Origin: Calditrichota bacterium
GTDB lineage: Bacteria; Zhuqueibacterota; Zhuqueibacteria; Zhuqueibacterales; Geothermadaptataceae
Length of the DNA stretch: 64,000 nt
Direction: 5' to 3'
Assembly: GCA_008501765.1 (NCBI GenBank)
Contig: QQUE01000002.1
Span: forward strand, 742,336 to 806,335
Shown here: positions 1 through 8,766 of the stretch, piece after piece
Layout of the letters: every line of letters starts with the position of its first letter
How positions within the stretch are numbered: position 1 is the stretch's first letter
Translations under genes and position numbers: made by a program
Notes under the pieces: generated by a model
Databases searched by the model: none
Told to the model about the DNA's origin: nothing
Seen by the model: only the letters and a program-made list of their open reading frames with translations

Positions 1-1
1 C

Positions 2-1738
2 CAAATGGACATTGAATTGTATTTTTACGCGCCGCATTTACCGGACATAAAAGAATTCGAAGAAATTGCTGACACCTGTTTTGAGGCAATCGAAACCATG
101 TTCGATGAAATTGAAACCATTACCGGCCTGCCTTATCCCTATCCACGACTTGCATTCGTCGAGAGTCCAACTCAAATGCAAATTTATCTCACAGAGTCGG
201 GGGTGCAGAATACCCTGCTGCAGCCTGGAATTATTATGATTGATGAGACAGAAATTACCGGGCGAAATATTAAAAAAGAAATAGAGAATCGAACAAAACG
301 TGCCAAAAGGCGCGGGCAGGATGATAGCCCTCAAAAAATAAAACGTGATGTTTTTATCGATTTTATGCTCGATTATCTTATTCCCTCCAATTTCTGGCGC
401 GGGGATGGAACGCTGAATTCACCATTGAAAAATCACCTGCATTTTCAAATGGATATTCGCAATCCGGTGCTGGCTCGAGCGCTGGAAGTCCAGTACTTCG
501 AGTTGTGTGAGAAGCGGATATATGATACTTTCTTCCCTAAAAGCAGTAAGCGGCGCTTCAGTAGTTTCGATGAATTGCGCAATTTCAATTCTGGTTGGGC
601 CATTCGTCGACGCTACGATGTCAACCTCGATTCACTCATCCAAATACTGGAACAAGTGCCGTTGTCGCAATTAAAACCGCAGGGAAAGGGTGGGTTGTAT
701 CGCGCTGCTGTCGATTTTAAATCACCGCAAATTTTGGAAATGCTGCGCAATCTTGTCGGCGAGGAGCAGTGGCAAAAAGGAATTCAGGAATTGGTCAAAC
801 AATATCGTTACAAACCGGTCACCCGTGAAAATTTGCTCGAAATGGTGCAGAATGGCCCCGCTTCAGTCGAGTCAGATTTCTTCGAAACATGGTTTGATAA
901 GAAAACATATCCGGGGTATAAAATTATCTCAGCAGAGGCACAAAAGCTCAAACCGCGAGGATCGAAAAATATAAAAATGGGCTATCAGATCAAAGTGAAA
1001 GTGCGCAATGGGGAAGAGGGCGCAGGGTTCGTGCGCTTGTTGTGCAGGTTAAAAGGGGATGATACCTGGAAAAAAGTATATCTGAACAGTTTTGAGGAAA
1101 AAGAAATCTTGTTCCCGGTTTATGCGCAGCCAAAAGAAATTGAGCTGTATCCATATTATGCGCGCAATCGCGGAAAAATAAAAAAAGCAATTCGAATTAA
1201 AGAAGGGCTTTTGCGCAAGCAGCCGGTGGACACCTCTTTTGTAATCAAGCACTCTTTGAGCGATTCGTTAAATTTTGTGCTCGACGATCAAAGTGAAAAG
1301 TTTTCTGCTCCGGTTCAAAATGAATCCAAATATTTTCGTCCTGCTCTCAAAGGCAAATCGTGGCAAGCACGAATAGATGATGTTGCTTTTGGTGATTATT
1401 ACCTGAGTTGGCATTTTAAACGTGGCGGATCCGGCGAATACCCGGCACGCTGGGAAGCAGAAATCCCGAAAACGGGCTCCTATTCCTTGAGTTACAGGCT
1501 GCCTTATGGCAAAACGTGGTTTTTGCATCCCCGCCATTTTGTGGATGAATTGATCTTGAAAATTTACGCGGCGGATGGTGAACAGAAGATAAAATTGCGA
1601 CCGGCTCAAACCAGTGATGACTGGCTGCCGATGGGACAGTTTTACTTTGAGAAAGGCAAACCGGCCATTGTGGAGATTATCGATGAGGGAAACGGCCGGT
1701 TGATCGCTGACGCAATTCGCTGGGAATTTGTAAACTAA
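2..1738 (+). CDS. Degenerate M1-aminopeptidase-like protein with golvesin-like C-terminal domain (5' partial)
   Basis: The reading frame is open to the first base of the window, so the gene is cut at its 5' end; residues below count from the first ATG at 5. Residues about 1-310 resemble the later half of M1 metallopeptidases: a 'tGLPYPYPRLAFVESP'-like segment, then a helical part ending in 'FFETWFDKKTYPGY', typical of the M1 C-terminal region. No HExxH zinc motif is visible; the place where it would be expected reads around RDVFIDFMLDYL (114-125), so the domain looks inactive, or the motif lies upstream. Residues about 425-577 resemble the golvesin C-terminal domain (GEYPARWEAEIPKTGSYSLSYRLP and a closing LIADAIRWEF), often found on secreted enzymes and probably involved in binding. 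The role is unknown; it may be an envelope protein. It stands apart from the following operon. Confidence 0.55.
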   Translation, partial: QMDIELYFYAPHLPDIKEFEEIADTCFEAIETMFDEIETITGLPYPYPRLAFVESPTQMQIYLTESGVQNTLLQPGIIMIDETEITGRNIKKEIENRTKRAKRRGQDDSPQKIKRDVFIDFMLDYLIPSNFWRGDGTLNSPLKNHLHFQMDIRNPVLARALEVQYFELCEKRIYDTFFPKSSKRRFSSFDELRNFNSGWAIRRRYDVNLDSLIQILEQVPLSQLKPQGKGGLYRAAVDFKSPQILEMLRNLVGEEQWQKGIQELVKQYRYKPVTRENLLEMVQNGPASVESDFFETWFDKKTYPGYKIISAEAQKLKPRGSKNIKMGYQIKVKVRNGEEGAGFVRLLCRLKGDDTWKKVYLNSFEEKEILFPVYAQPKEIELYPYYARNRGKIKKAIRIKEGLLRKQPVDTSFVIKHSLSDSLNFVLDDQSEKFSAPVQNESKYFRPALKGKSWQARIDDVAFGDYYLSWHFKRGGSGEYPARWEAEIPKTGSYSLSYRLPYGKTWFLHPRHFVDELILKIYAADGEQKIKLRPAQTSDDWLPMGQFYFEKGKPAIVEIIDEGNGRLIADAIRWEFVN

Positions 1739-1786
1739 AAGGATGCTATTAAGTACTTAGCCTGAATTATTCATAAAGCGCAGTGG

Positions 1787-1876
1787 ATGTGCCTGGCACT
1801 TAGTTGATTTTTATAAATTTAACTAAACAAAGTAGCTTTTAAGGGCTTTCATAACTTGTAGAAGTGCCAGGCACAT
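1787..1876. repeat. Inverted repeat built from a GTGCC-T-GGCAC palindrome
   Basis: Two 15-bp arms, ATGTGCCTGGCACTT at 1787-1801 and AAGTGCCAGGCACAT at 1862-1876, are perfect reverse complements around a 60-bp AT-rich centre. Each arm is itself a palindrome around one central base. Similar AAGTGCCTGGCACTT-type palindromes are common dispersed repeats in bacterial genomes and sometimes sit with REP-associated (RAYT, IS200-like) transposases; no transposase is present here. It fills most of the gap between the first two genes and could fold as a long hairpin in RNA. Confidence 0.75.
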
Positions 1877-1908
1877 TTTTATCAGTTTATGAATAGATCA
1901 GGTTAGGT

Positions 1909-2241
1909 ATGGCTAAAGAATATTTTGAAAAATTATCGCAGCTCGTTGAAGAACTAAAATTAGAGAAAGAGATTACTCAACCGATAGAAATCAGGCATTT
2001 TTTCAGCGGTGCGGCGTTTTATGTTAACAAAACAATATGCGCGTCCTGGTCACCGGCAGGCATGGCTTTTAAACTATCAGACCGGGAAATAAATCAGCTT
2101 CTTTTGAGCGGTGAAGCAGTACCATTAAAATATTTTGGCAAGGGCCACATTAAAAAAGGTTATGCGCTTTTTGAAAATCCATCAAATAAAAAAGCAGGAT
2201 ACTGGAAGGATTATTTTATCAGGGCGGCGCGAGAAGTATAA
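1909..2241 (+). CDS. TfoX N-terminal domain-like protein
   Basis: This 110-residue protein matches the layout of the TfoX/Sxy N-terminal domain family (COG3070-like). It has a short N-terminal helix, then the core 'F.SGAAFYVN..ICASWSPAGMAFKLS' where the family usually has a GGYGF strand followed by the ..LYLK.. strand, then a KYFGKG..KKGYALFENP segment and a C-terminal helix with YWKDYFIRAARE. There is no C-terminal TfoX domain, as is usual for stand-alone small members. Sxy/TfoX regulates competence in gamma-proteobacteria, but small members elsewhere have no settled role, so no function is assigned. The gene stands alone between two repeat elements. Confidence 0.65.
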   Translation: MAKEYFEKLSQLVEELKLEKEITQPIEIRHFFSGAAFYVNKTICASWSPAGMAFKLSDREINQLLLSGEAVPLKYFGKGHIKKGYALFENPSNKKAGYWKDYFIRAAREV

Positions 2242-2277
2242 AATGTTGATCTTAAATTTTAATTAATATTCTAATTT

Positions 2278-2460
2278 GTTGTGCAAAATTCAATTGTATC
2301 GTTCTTTAACACATCTTTGCATGTCATTCCGGCAATCTTTTAGCCGGAATCCACAATATTGTGAGCATGGATTCCCAATAGAAACATTTGGGAATGACGA
2401 AAACGAGAAATATACCATAAATGATAATAATCAACTTAATCTTTATCTATTTTGCACAAC
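2278..2460. mobile_element. MITE-like element with 12-bp terminal inverted repeats
   Basis: GTTGTGCAAAAT at 2278-2289 and ATTTTGCACAAC at 2449-2460 are perfect inverted repeats bounding a 183-bp AT-rich segment with no credible gene. Nested inside is a second palindrome, GTCATTCC (2323-2330) with GGAATGAC (2391-2398), of the widespread TCATTCCGGC...GCCGGAATCC dispersed type. No clear target duplication is visible at the ends. The structure suggests a non-autonomous element, possibly with an older repeat inserted in it. A TATAAT hexamer at 2465-2470, just outside the right end, could serve the tolC-like gene downstream. Confidence 0.6.
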
Positions 2461-2524
2461 AGGCTATAATTCTACTATTAATCAATAATCATCAGCGATG
2501 TAGTTTTCAATTTTTTTAATCGGG

Positions 2525-4051
2525 ATGGAAAAGATGAATTTTAGTTCGACTCAATTTATGAAATTAATACTATTGATTGTAGGGTGCATTTTATATTTTG
2601 TCCCGGTAATTACGGCCCAGACCCCGCGGCAATTAACACTGGATCAAAGTATTTCTATCGCTTTGAGTAAAAGCACGCAGGTCAAGCAACTCAAACAATC
2701 GCTTATTCAATCGCAAATGAGTTTAAAATCGGCGCGGGCGAGTTATAAAAGCAATAGCGAAATTGTATTTTCCAGCTTGCCAAACTACCAGCGAACCGAA
2801 CAGAAAATTCCAAATATTACCGGTGGATTTACATTTTCACAGCAGGATAATATTACTTTTCAGGGTGATTTGTATGTCAACCAACCAATTCCGTTGCTGG
2901 ACGGGACATTTTCGCTGGTCGGCAGCATGGAGCGGTTTAATCAAAATTTATCCAATTCATTGTTGGGATCAGATGAAGGCACAAGTTATAGTCCCAATTT
3001 GACTCTGCAATACCGGCAACCGCTTTTTACCTACAACCGGTTGAAAACCGGGGTGCTGCAGGCGGAACTTAATTTGGAAGAATCCACCGCAAGTTATAGC
3101 CGCAATCAGCTCGATTTAATTTACAACATCACAACCGGATTTTTTAATCTTTTCAAAGCGCAACGGCAAGTTGGAATTGACAACTCACAGGTGGAACAAT
3201 CGGAGAATGCCTACAATATCGGCCGCATGAAACAGCAGGCAGGTTTACTGGCAGAAGTTGATGTTTTACGCCTGGAAATCGATTTGGCCAATGCGCAAAA
3301 TACGCTCTCAACAAGCGAGGCGCTGCTCGAACAAAATCAGGACAATTTTAAAAATCTGATTGGACTCGACATCATGGAGGAAGTGCGTGTTGTCGCAAGT
3401 TTGGAATATGAATCTGCAGATATCAATTTGGACGAAGCTATAAAAAAAGCGCTCGATTATCGAACAGAACTGCGTTCCGATGAAATTTCGGTTCAATTGG
3501 GCCAAATGAGCGTGCTTGAAACAGATGCACAACGTGAAATTAAAGGACAGCTTTTCGCACGCTATGGTTTGCGCAATCGGGCAGATGAACTCAATATGGC
3601 CTTTCAAGATTTTAATGATGACCGGTCTGTAGTCGTCTCGCTGACAGTGCCACTTTGGGACTGGAGTCGAAACGCGTTTTCAGTACAAGCGCAACGCGCT
3701 TCCCTGCAAAGCAGGAGATTGGCTCAGGCCGATCGTATTAAAACCATCAAAATAGAAATTCGTACTGCAGTGCGCAATTTAAAATCGGCGGATAAAAGGG
3801 TACAAATTACCAAACGGAGTGAGGAATTAGCACAAAAAAATTATCGCATTTCACTGTTAAAATTCGAAAATGGCGACCTTTCAAGCCAGGGATTGGCACT
3901 CGAGCAAACCCGGCTCACCACGGCGCGAAGCAACTATTTGAATGCCATTATCGATTACAAACAAACGCTGGCGGATTTGCGCCGTAAAACTTTGTGGGAC
4001 TTCGAAAAAAATGAGCGCGTGTTTGTTGATGTCCCGGTTGAAGATGATTAA
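2525..4051 (+). CDS. TolC-like outer-membrane efflux channel
   Basis: This 508-residue protein has a hydrophobic signal peptide (about residues 12-31, ending near VITAQ) and then the two-fold OEP (outer membrane efflux protein) pattern. The first repeat opens with LTLDQSISIALSKSTQVKQLKQ and the second with NLDEAIKKALDYRTELRSDEI, each followed by long coiled-coil helices and a short barrel strand region. It would form the trimeric exit duct of a tripartite pump. The ATG at 2525 is used; the ATG at 2534 is an equally plausible start. It is followed 62 bp later by the adaptor and then the RND pump, so the three form one export operon. The substrate cannot be told from sequence. Confidence 0.92.
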   Translation: MEKMNFSSTQFMKLILLIVGCILYFVPVITAQTPRQLTLDQSISIALSKSTQVKQLKQSLIQSQMSLKSARASYKSNSEIVFSSLPNYQRTEQKIPNITGGFTFSQQDNITFQGDLYVNQPIPLLDGTFSLVGSMERFNQNLSNSLLGSDEGTSYSPNLTLQYRQPLFTYNRLKTGVLQAELNLEESTASYSRNQLDLIYNITTGFFNLFKAQRQVGIDNSQVEQSENAYNIGRMKQQAGLLAEVDVLRLEIDLANAQNTLSTSEALLEQNQDNFKNLIGLDIMEEVRVVASLEYESADINLDEAIKKALDYRTELRSDEISVQLGQMSVLETDAQREIKGQLFARYGLRNRADELNMAFQDFNDDRSVVVSLTVPLWDWSRNAFSVQAQRASLQSRRLAQADRIKTIKIEIRTAVRNLKSADKRVQITKRSEELAQKNYRISLLKFENGDLSSQGLALEQTRLTTARSNYLNAIIDYKQTLADLRRKTLWDFEKNERVFVDVPVEDD

Positions 4052-4113
4052 AAAGTTACCATTAAAATTTCAATAATAAAAATCCCCAAGCATAAAAGAT
4101 CTGTGGAGAATTA

Positions 4114-5172
4114 ATGAGAAAGCCCGCTAGTATAAATTTATGGATCGTTGCATCGTTGTTCATTTTTATCGTGGGTTGTGATGAAAGTGATGATCGATCG
4201 GCTGCGGATTTAACGATTCCAGTGAGCGCGATGAAAGTGACAAAGCAACAAATTGCCAGCAGCATTTCCGCCACTGGGACGTTAAAGGCAAAATTCGAAC
4301 AGAATTTGTTGGCAGAAGTCGATGGCATTTTACACTTTTCTCCGGCCATCCTGCAAAAATATAAAAATGGCGTGCGCGTAAATGAAGGCGAAATCATTGC
4401 CACGCTCGAAAACCCGGAACACCTGCTGACGACGCGCGTCGAATCAAAAAAAATGGCGATGGAAGATGCGGAGGGTGAATTAGCCAAGCAGAAAGCGTTG
4501 TTCAATGAAGGGGGGGTGACGGAAAAAGAGCTTAATTTGGCAAAACGCGCGGCCCTCGATGCCCGTTTAAATTATGATTCAGCTTTGCTCAGCCAGAACA
4601 AGTTGCAATTGCGTGCACCAAAAACCGGATTTATTGCCAACTTGCAATCGATTTATATCAACACCCGCATCAAGCCGGGATTTAAAGTGTGCACAATTAC
4701 GGATTACGCGGAGTGCATCGTTGAGGTCAATTTACCAAATTCGGACTTGGGGCGCATTGCCGGCGGTGCACGTGTGGAGATTTCAAATTATTCGATGGAA
4801 GATGAAATTTTTAGTGGTCGAATCGTTTCAATCGATCCGACAATCAGCCCGCAGACGCGTACTTTCACCGTGCTCATCGAAGTTGATAATCCCGATCGTT
4901 TGTTGCGCCCGGGCATGTTCGTCAAGGCGGACCTGATTGTGGAAGAAAAACAGGACGCCCTTGTCGTGCCCAAATATGCGGTTTTGACGCGGAATAACCA
5001 GCAGCGCGTTTTCATCGTCAATGGTATTGTCGCCAGCCGGCTTGAGGTGACGACAGGAATTGAAACACGTGATTTAATAGAGATAACAGAGGGCTTGAGT
5101 GAGGGGGATCGCCTCATCGTTAAAGGCCACGAGACGTTGCGGGATAAATCGAAAGTGCGGGTAATCGAGTAA
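4114..5172 (+). CDS. RND efflux periplasmic adaptor lipoprotein (HlyD/MFP family)
   Basis: At 352 residues this is a standard-length membrane-fusion protein. The N-terminus is a lipoprotein signal with the lipobox IVGC at residues 19-22, so it should be anchored in a membrane through Cys22. The order is barrel/lipoyl half-motif, alpha-hairpin (about 105-165, VESKKMAMEDAEGELAKQKA onward), second lipoyl half (LRAPKTGFIANL), beta-barrel (VEVNLPNSDLG), and membrane-proximal domain (ALVVPKYAVLTRNNQQRVFIV...VTTGIETRDLIEITEGLSEGD split across its strands). It links the upstream TolC-like channel to the RND pump that begins 83 bp downstream. All three proteins needed for a tripartite pump are therefore encoded together. 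Confidence 0.93.
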   Translation: MRKPASINLWIVASLFIFIVGCDESDDRSAADLTIPVSAMKVTKQQIASSISATGTLKAKFEQNLLAEVDGILHFSPAILQKYKNGVRVNEGEIIATLENPEHLLTTRVESKKMAMEDAEGELAKQKALFNEGGVTEKELNLAKRAALDARLNYDSALLSQNKLQLRAPKTGFIANLQSIYINTRIKPGFKVCTITDYAECIVEVNLPNSDLGRIAGGARVEISNYSMEDEIFSGRIVSIDPTISPQTRTFTVLIEVDNPDRLLRPGMFVKADLIVEEKQDALVVPKYAVLTRNNQQRVFIVNGIVASRLEVTTGIETRDLIEITEGLSEGDRLIVKGHETLRDKSKVRVIE

Positions 5173-5255
5173 TTTATTGGCTTAGAAAACGTTTATTAAA
5201 GTATAGGCGACATCCACAAAAAGAAGGCTGCTACTCTAATTTTAACCGGTAAACT

Positions 5256-8200
5256 ATGTTTAATTTATCTAAATTCTCTGTAAAATATCCTGTCACCGTA
5301 GCGATGATTATGCTCGGAATCTGTCTCCTTGGCTTGATTTCATTAGATCGACTGGGCACCGATCTCCTGCCCGCAATTTATAATCCACGGATTGTTATCG
5401 AGCTGCGATCTGGAGAAAAATCGCCATTGGAAATGGAGCACAAGTTTGGCCGCCAGATTGAGGGAGAGCTTGGTACCATCAGCCGCGTCGTCGATGTGCA
5501 AACGACCTGCAGTCTCGGCCGATTGATTGCCACGGTAACTTTCAGTTGGGGCACGGATATGGATTTTGCCCTGCTGGATGTGCAAAAGAAGGTGACCCGC
5601 TTCGAATCTGAGCCGGATGTCGATGATATCACCATCGCGCGCTACGATCCGCAACAGGAGCCGATTGCAATTTATGCTGTCCAGTCGCACGGCGAGCACG
5701 ATCTTGATGAGTTGCGCCGAATCGCCGAGAATGTGATAAAACGCAATCTCGAGCGTTTGGATGGGGTTGCCCGTGTGCAAACATTTGGCGGAATCAAACG
5801 CGAAATTCAGATTAAACTCGATGATTATCTGCTGCAAGCCTATGGATTGACGGCTGGCACGATTATCAACAAATTAAAAGAAGCCAACGCCAATGCCTCC
5901 GGCGGAAAACTCGAACAGGAGGGAACTTCATATCTCATAAAAGGCATCGGAGAATTTGCCTCGATCGAGGATGTAGGCGCCACAGTTGTAGGCTATAAAT
6001 CCGCTAATCAGGATTCAGCTGGCAGTCTGCAAACGAGCCGCCAGTTTTCAAATGATAAAACGCCTGTTTTTCTCTCCTATGTTGCCGAAATCAATTACAT
6101 TCCGCAAGAGCGTAGCGACATTGTTCGCCTGAATGGCCGCGAGGCTGTCGGGCTTTATTTATACAAAGAAGCGCAAGATAACACGGTGCTTGTCTCGCAG
6201 GCGATCGATGAAACAATCGCTCAAATGCAATCGGAAATGGCCGGTTTGCAATTTACCCGCATCAATAGTCAGGCTCGATTTATAAACAGCGCAATCGGCG
6301 AAGTTAAAACCACGGCGATTCTGGGGATTGTTCTCGCAGTATTGGTGCTGTTTGGATTTTTGCGGCAGTTCGGTGTTACGGTTATCGTGAGCCTGGCGAT
6401 TCCGTTGTCAATTCTCGCCACCTTCACGCTGATGTACTTTCAAAATCTTACTTTAAATGTAATGACCCTCGGCGGTCTGGCTCTGGGCGCCGGGATGCTG
6501 GTAGATAATGCTATTGTGGTTATCGAAAATATATTTCGCCATAAAGCAAAGGGTGAATCCGCTGACGAGGCCGCAATCAATGGAACGAATGAGGTTGGTG
6601 TCGCGATTGTAGCCAGCACTTTAACGACAATTATCGTATTTTTGCCAATTGTTTTTGTGCGCGGCGTGGCGGCGGAACTTTTTCGTGAACAAGCCTGGGT
6701 TGTCGCGTTTTCACTGCTTTCTTCGCTGCTCATCGCCTTTTTGCTCATTCCGGTTCTCGCTTCGCGATTGTTCAAAAAACAGGAGTCGGTGGTATTTGCA
6801 GCGCGGGAGCTGCGATTTCCATTTTACGAAAGATTGCTGCAGCGTGCGCTGAATAATCGCGGAATGGTTGTTGTCATTGCGATGATTTTGTTGGGCTCGG
6901 CAATTTTATTGCTGCCGACAATCGGCTCCGAATTTGTACCGCGCAGTCAGGAAAATCAAGTTCAAATCGATCTCGATTTAAATCCGGGAACACCGCTCGA
7001 ACACACGTCGGTTGTGCTCGCTTCTGCGGAGTCGCGCGTGCGGCAAACATTGGGTTCAAATTTTGAAAATATTTATTCAACAGTCAATGTTCGAACAGTG
7101 CAAAGTCTTATAACAGATGCAGCAGAATCAGGCGAACACCGAGCTTCGATTATCATAAACCTGGCTAAAGAAGCAGAAAAAATAACACCGGTTGAGGCGA
7201 TTCGATTGCTGCGTCCTGTTTTGTCTCTCCCGGATGTTGCGACAAATTTCAAGATTCGCGAAACCGGATTTCAGCAAATTCTCGGTGCTGGCAGCGCACC
7301 GATTGTGGTGCAAGTTCGGGGACAGGAACTCGATGGACTGCGCGAAACAAGCGAGCAACTTGAAAAAGCGTTAAAAGACCTCAATATGCTGCAATCCATC
7401 GAAACCAGTTTTCAGGTTGGGCGTCCGGAAATCAAGCTAAAAATCGACCGTTTACTGGCAGCCAGTTTTAATCTCGATGTGGCACAAGTGACTTCGGTAG
7501 TCCGAAACAGGTTGGCCGGAGAGGTGGCAACGACATTTTATAATCAGGGCGTGCAACGGGATATTCGTGTTTTGTACGATAAATCAACCTTGCATGAATT
7601 GCAAAACTTAACCATCAAATCGCCTGATGGGACAGAGCTGCGCCTGAAAGATATCACACATTTTGAAATGGGCGAAGGGCCGAAAGAAATCAAACGCAAT
7701 AATCAGTCACGGGTTGCCTATGTCACCGCCCAGTTAAAAAAAGGCGTACATTTAAGCGATGCCGTTTCTCGCGTGAACAATATTTTACAAAATATTGGGC
7801 TAAAGCCAGGCTATGAGCTGCGATTTGGAGGCGAAGAAGCCGCGCGCCAGGAATCTTTCAATCAGTTGCAATTTGCCCTTTTACTGTCGATCATCCTCGT
7901 TTACATGACACTGGCCTCATTATTCGAAAGTTTTTTGCATCCATTTACAATTTTATTGACGCTGCCACTGGCCGGAGTTGGCGTTGTCTATGCCTTTTTT
8001 CTCGTTGGTGAACCATTCAGCGTGATGGCTTATATCGGAATAATAATGCTGGCAGGAATCGCGGCCAATGATTCGATCGTGCTGGTTGATTATGTCAACC
8101 GGTTGCGAATTGATGGTATGAAAAGAAAAGAAGCCCTCCTGCTTGCTGGTCGGAACCGGTTGCGGCCAATTGTGATGACGAGCGCAACGACAATTCTTGC

Positions 8201-8351
8201 TTTGTTACCGCTAACGATCGGGCTTGGTGAGGGCGCTCGATTGCGTGCACCAATGGCCATCGCTGTGATTGGCGGATTGGTGACTTCAACCATTTTGACG
8301 TTATTAATTATTCCGGTTGTCTACGATTTAATCGATAGAAAAAAAGAATGA
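5256..8351 (+). CDS. RND efflux pump, HAE1/AcrB-type inner-membrane subunit
   Basis: The 1031 residues match the usual length of AcrB-family proton-driven pumps. TM1 lies at about 12-30, a large periplasmic loop follows, TM2-TM6 start near 353, a second large loop starts near 560, and TM8-TM12 fill the C-terminus. The TM4 proton-relay segment reads GMLVDNAIVVIEN (413-425): Asp417 is kept while the second Asp of AcrB is Asn. TM10 has GIAANDSIVLVDYVNRL in place of the AcrB lysine segment, as in many environmental RND pumps. With the TolC-like channel and adaptor upstream it completes an export operon. Substrate unknown; drugs, lipids or detergents are all possible. Confidence 0.94.
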   Translation: MFNLSKFSVKYPVTVAMIMLGICLLGLISLDRLGTDLLPAIYNPRIVIELRSGEKSPLEMEHKFGRQIEGELGTISRVVDVQTTCSLGRLIATVTFSWGTDMDFALLDVQKKVTRFESEPDVDDITIARYDPQQEPIAIYAVQSHGEHDLDELRRIAENVIKRNLERLDGVARVQTFGGIKREIQIKLDDYLLQAYGLTAGTIINKLKEANANASGGKLEQEGTSYLIKGIGEFASIEDVGATVVGYKSANQDSAGSLQTSRQFSNDKTPVFLSYVAEINYIPQERSDIVRLNGREAVGLYLYKEAQDNTVLVSQAIDETIAQMQSEMAGLQFTRINSQARFINSAIGEVKTTAILGIVLAVLVLFGFLRQFGVTVIVSLAIPLSILATFTLMYFQNLTLNVMTLGGLALGAGMLVDNAIVVIENIFRHKAKGESADEAAINGTNEVGVAIVASTLTTIIVFLPIVFVRGVAAELFREQAWVVAFSLLSSLLIAFLLIPVLASRLFKKQESVVFAARELRFPFYERLLQRALNNRGMVVVIAMILLGSAILLLPTIGSEFVPRSQENQVQIDLDLNPGTPLEHTSVVLASAESRVRQTLGSNFENIYSTVNVRTVQSLITDAAESGEHRASIIINLAKEAEKITPVEAIRLLRPVLSLPDVATNFKIRETGFQQILGAGSAPIVVQVRGQELDGLRETSEQLEKALKDLNMLQSIETSFQVGRPEIKLKIDRLLAASFNLDVAQVTSVVRNRLAGEVATTFYNQGVQRDIRVLYDKSTLHELQNLTIKSPDGTELRLKDITHFEMGEGPKEIKRNNQSRVAYVTAQLKKGVHLSDAVSRVNNILQNIGLKPGYELRFGGEEAARQESFNQLQFALLLSIILVYMTLASLFESFLHPFTILLTLPLAGVGVVYAFFLVGEPFSVMAYIGIIMLAGIAANDSIVLVDYVNRLRIDGMKRKEALLLAGRNRLRPIVMTSATTILALLPLTIGLGEGARLRAPMAIAVIGGLVTSTILTLLIIPVVYDLIDRKKE

Positions 8352-8423
8352 TCAGGAATTATACAAGCACAGATTAATATTATAAATCACGATAGCTCAA
8401 GCAAACAATCAGGAAAATTCGGA

Positions 8424-8750
8424 ATGGAAAATTCATCAGAAATTGCTGGAATAGTTGGATCGTTGTTGACTCTTTTAATTGCTCTTTCAGATAAAGTTGT
8501 GCTAAAAAAGTTAAAAAAAGCACAAGCTATTTCATCGGAAACAGCGATTGAATTTCCCAAATTAAATCCAATATTCCGGCAGCGGTTAAAACGATTGGTG
8601 CGTCAGGGGGATATAGAAAGAGATTCATCTGAGAGATATTGGATAAACGAAGAACAAAGAAAAGCGAACAGGAGAAAACGATTGCGCAGGCTTGCGATAA
8701 TTCTGCCCTTAATTCTCGTGTTTCTTTTGAGCATCTTTTTAATTTTTTGA
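8424..8750 (+). CDS. Small protein with two membrane segments around a winged-helix-like core
   Basis: The 108 residues start with a hydrophobic stretch (about 7-22, IAGIVGSLLTLLIALS) and end with another (about 89-107, AIILPLILVFLLSIFLIF). Between them, SSETAIEFPKLNPIFRQRL followed by KRLVRQGDIERDSSERYWINEE looks like a small winged helix-turn-helix: helix, turn, a recognition-like helix with RLKRLV, then a wing ending in RYWI. A highly basic patch (RKANRRKRLRRL) precedes the last helix. This could be a membrane-tethered DNA-binding or regulatory protein; I recognise no family. It lies 72 bp after the RND gene, perhaps in the same transcript. Confidence 0.55.
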   Translation: MENSSEIAGIVGSLLTLLIALSDKVVLKKLKKAQAISSETAIEFPKLNPIFRQRLKRLVRQGDIERDSSERYWINEEQRKANRRKRLRRLAIILPLILVFLLSIFLIF

Positions 8751-8766
8751 TAAATCAGGAAAGTTC

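Noticed and set aside
2276-2488. 70-codon plus-strand frame
   Set aside because: It lies across the MITE-like element and has no coding look or ribosome-binding site.
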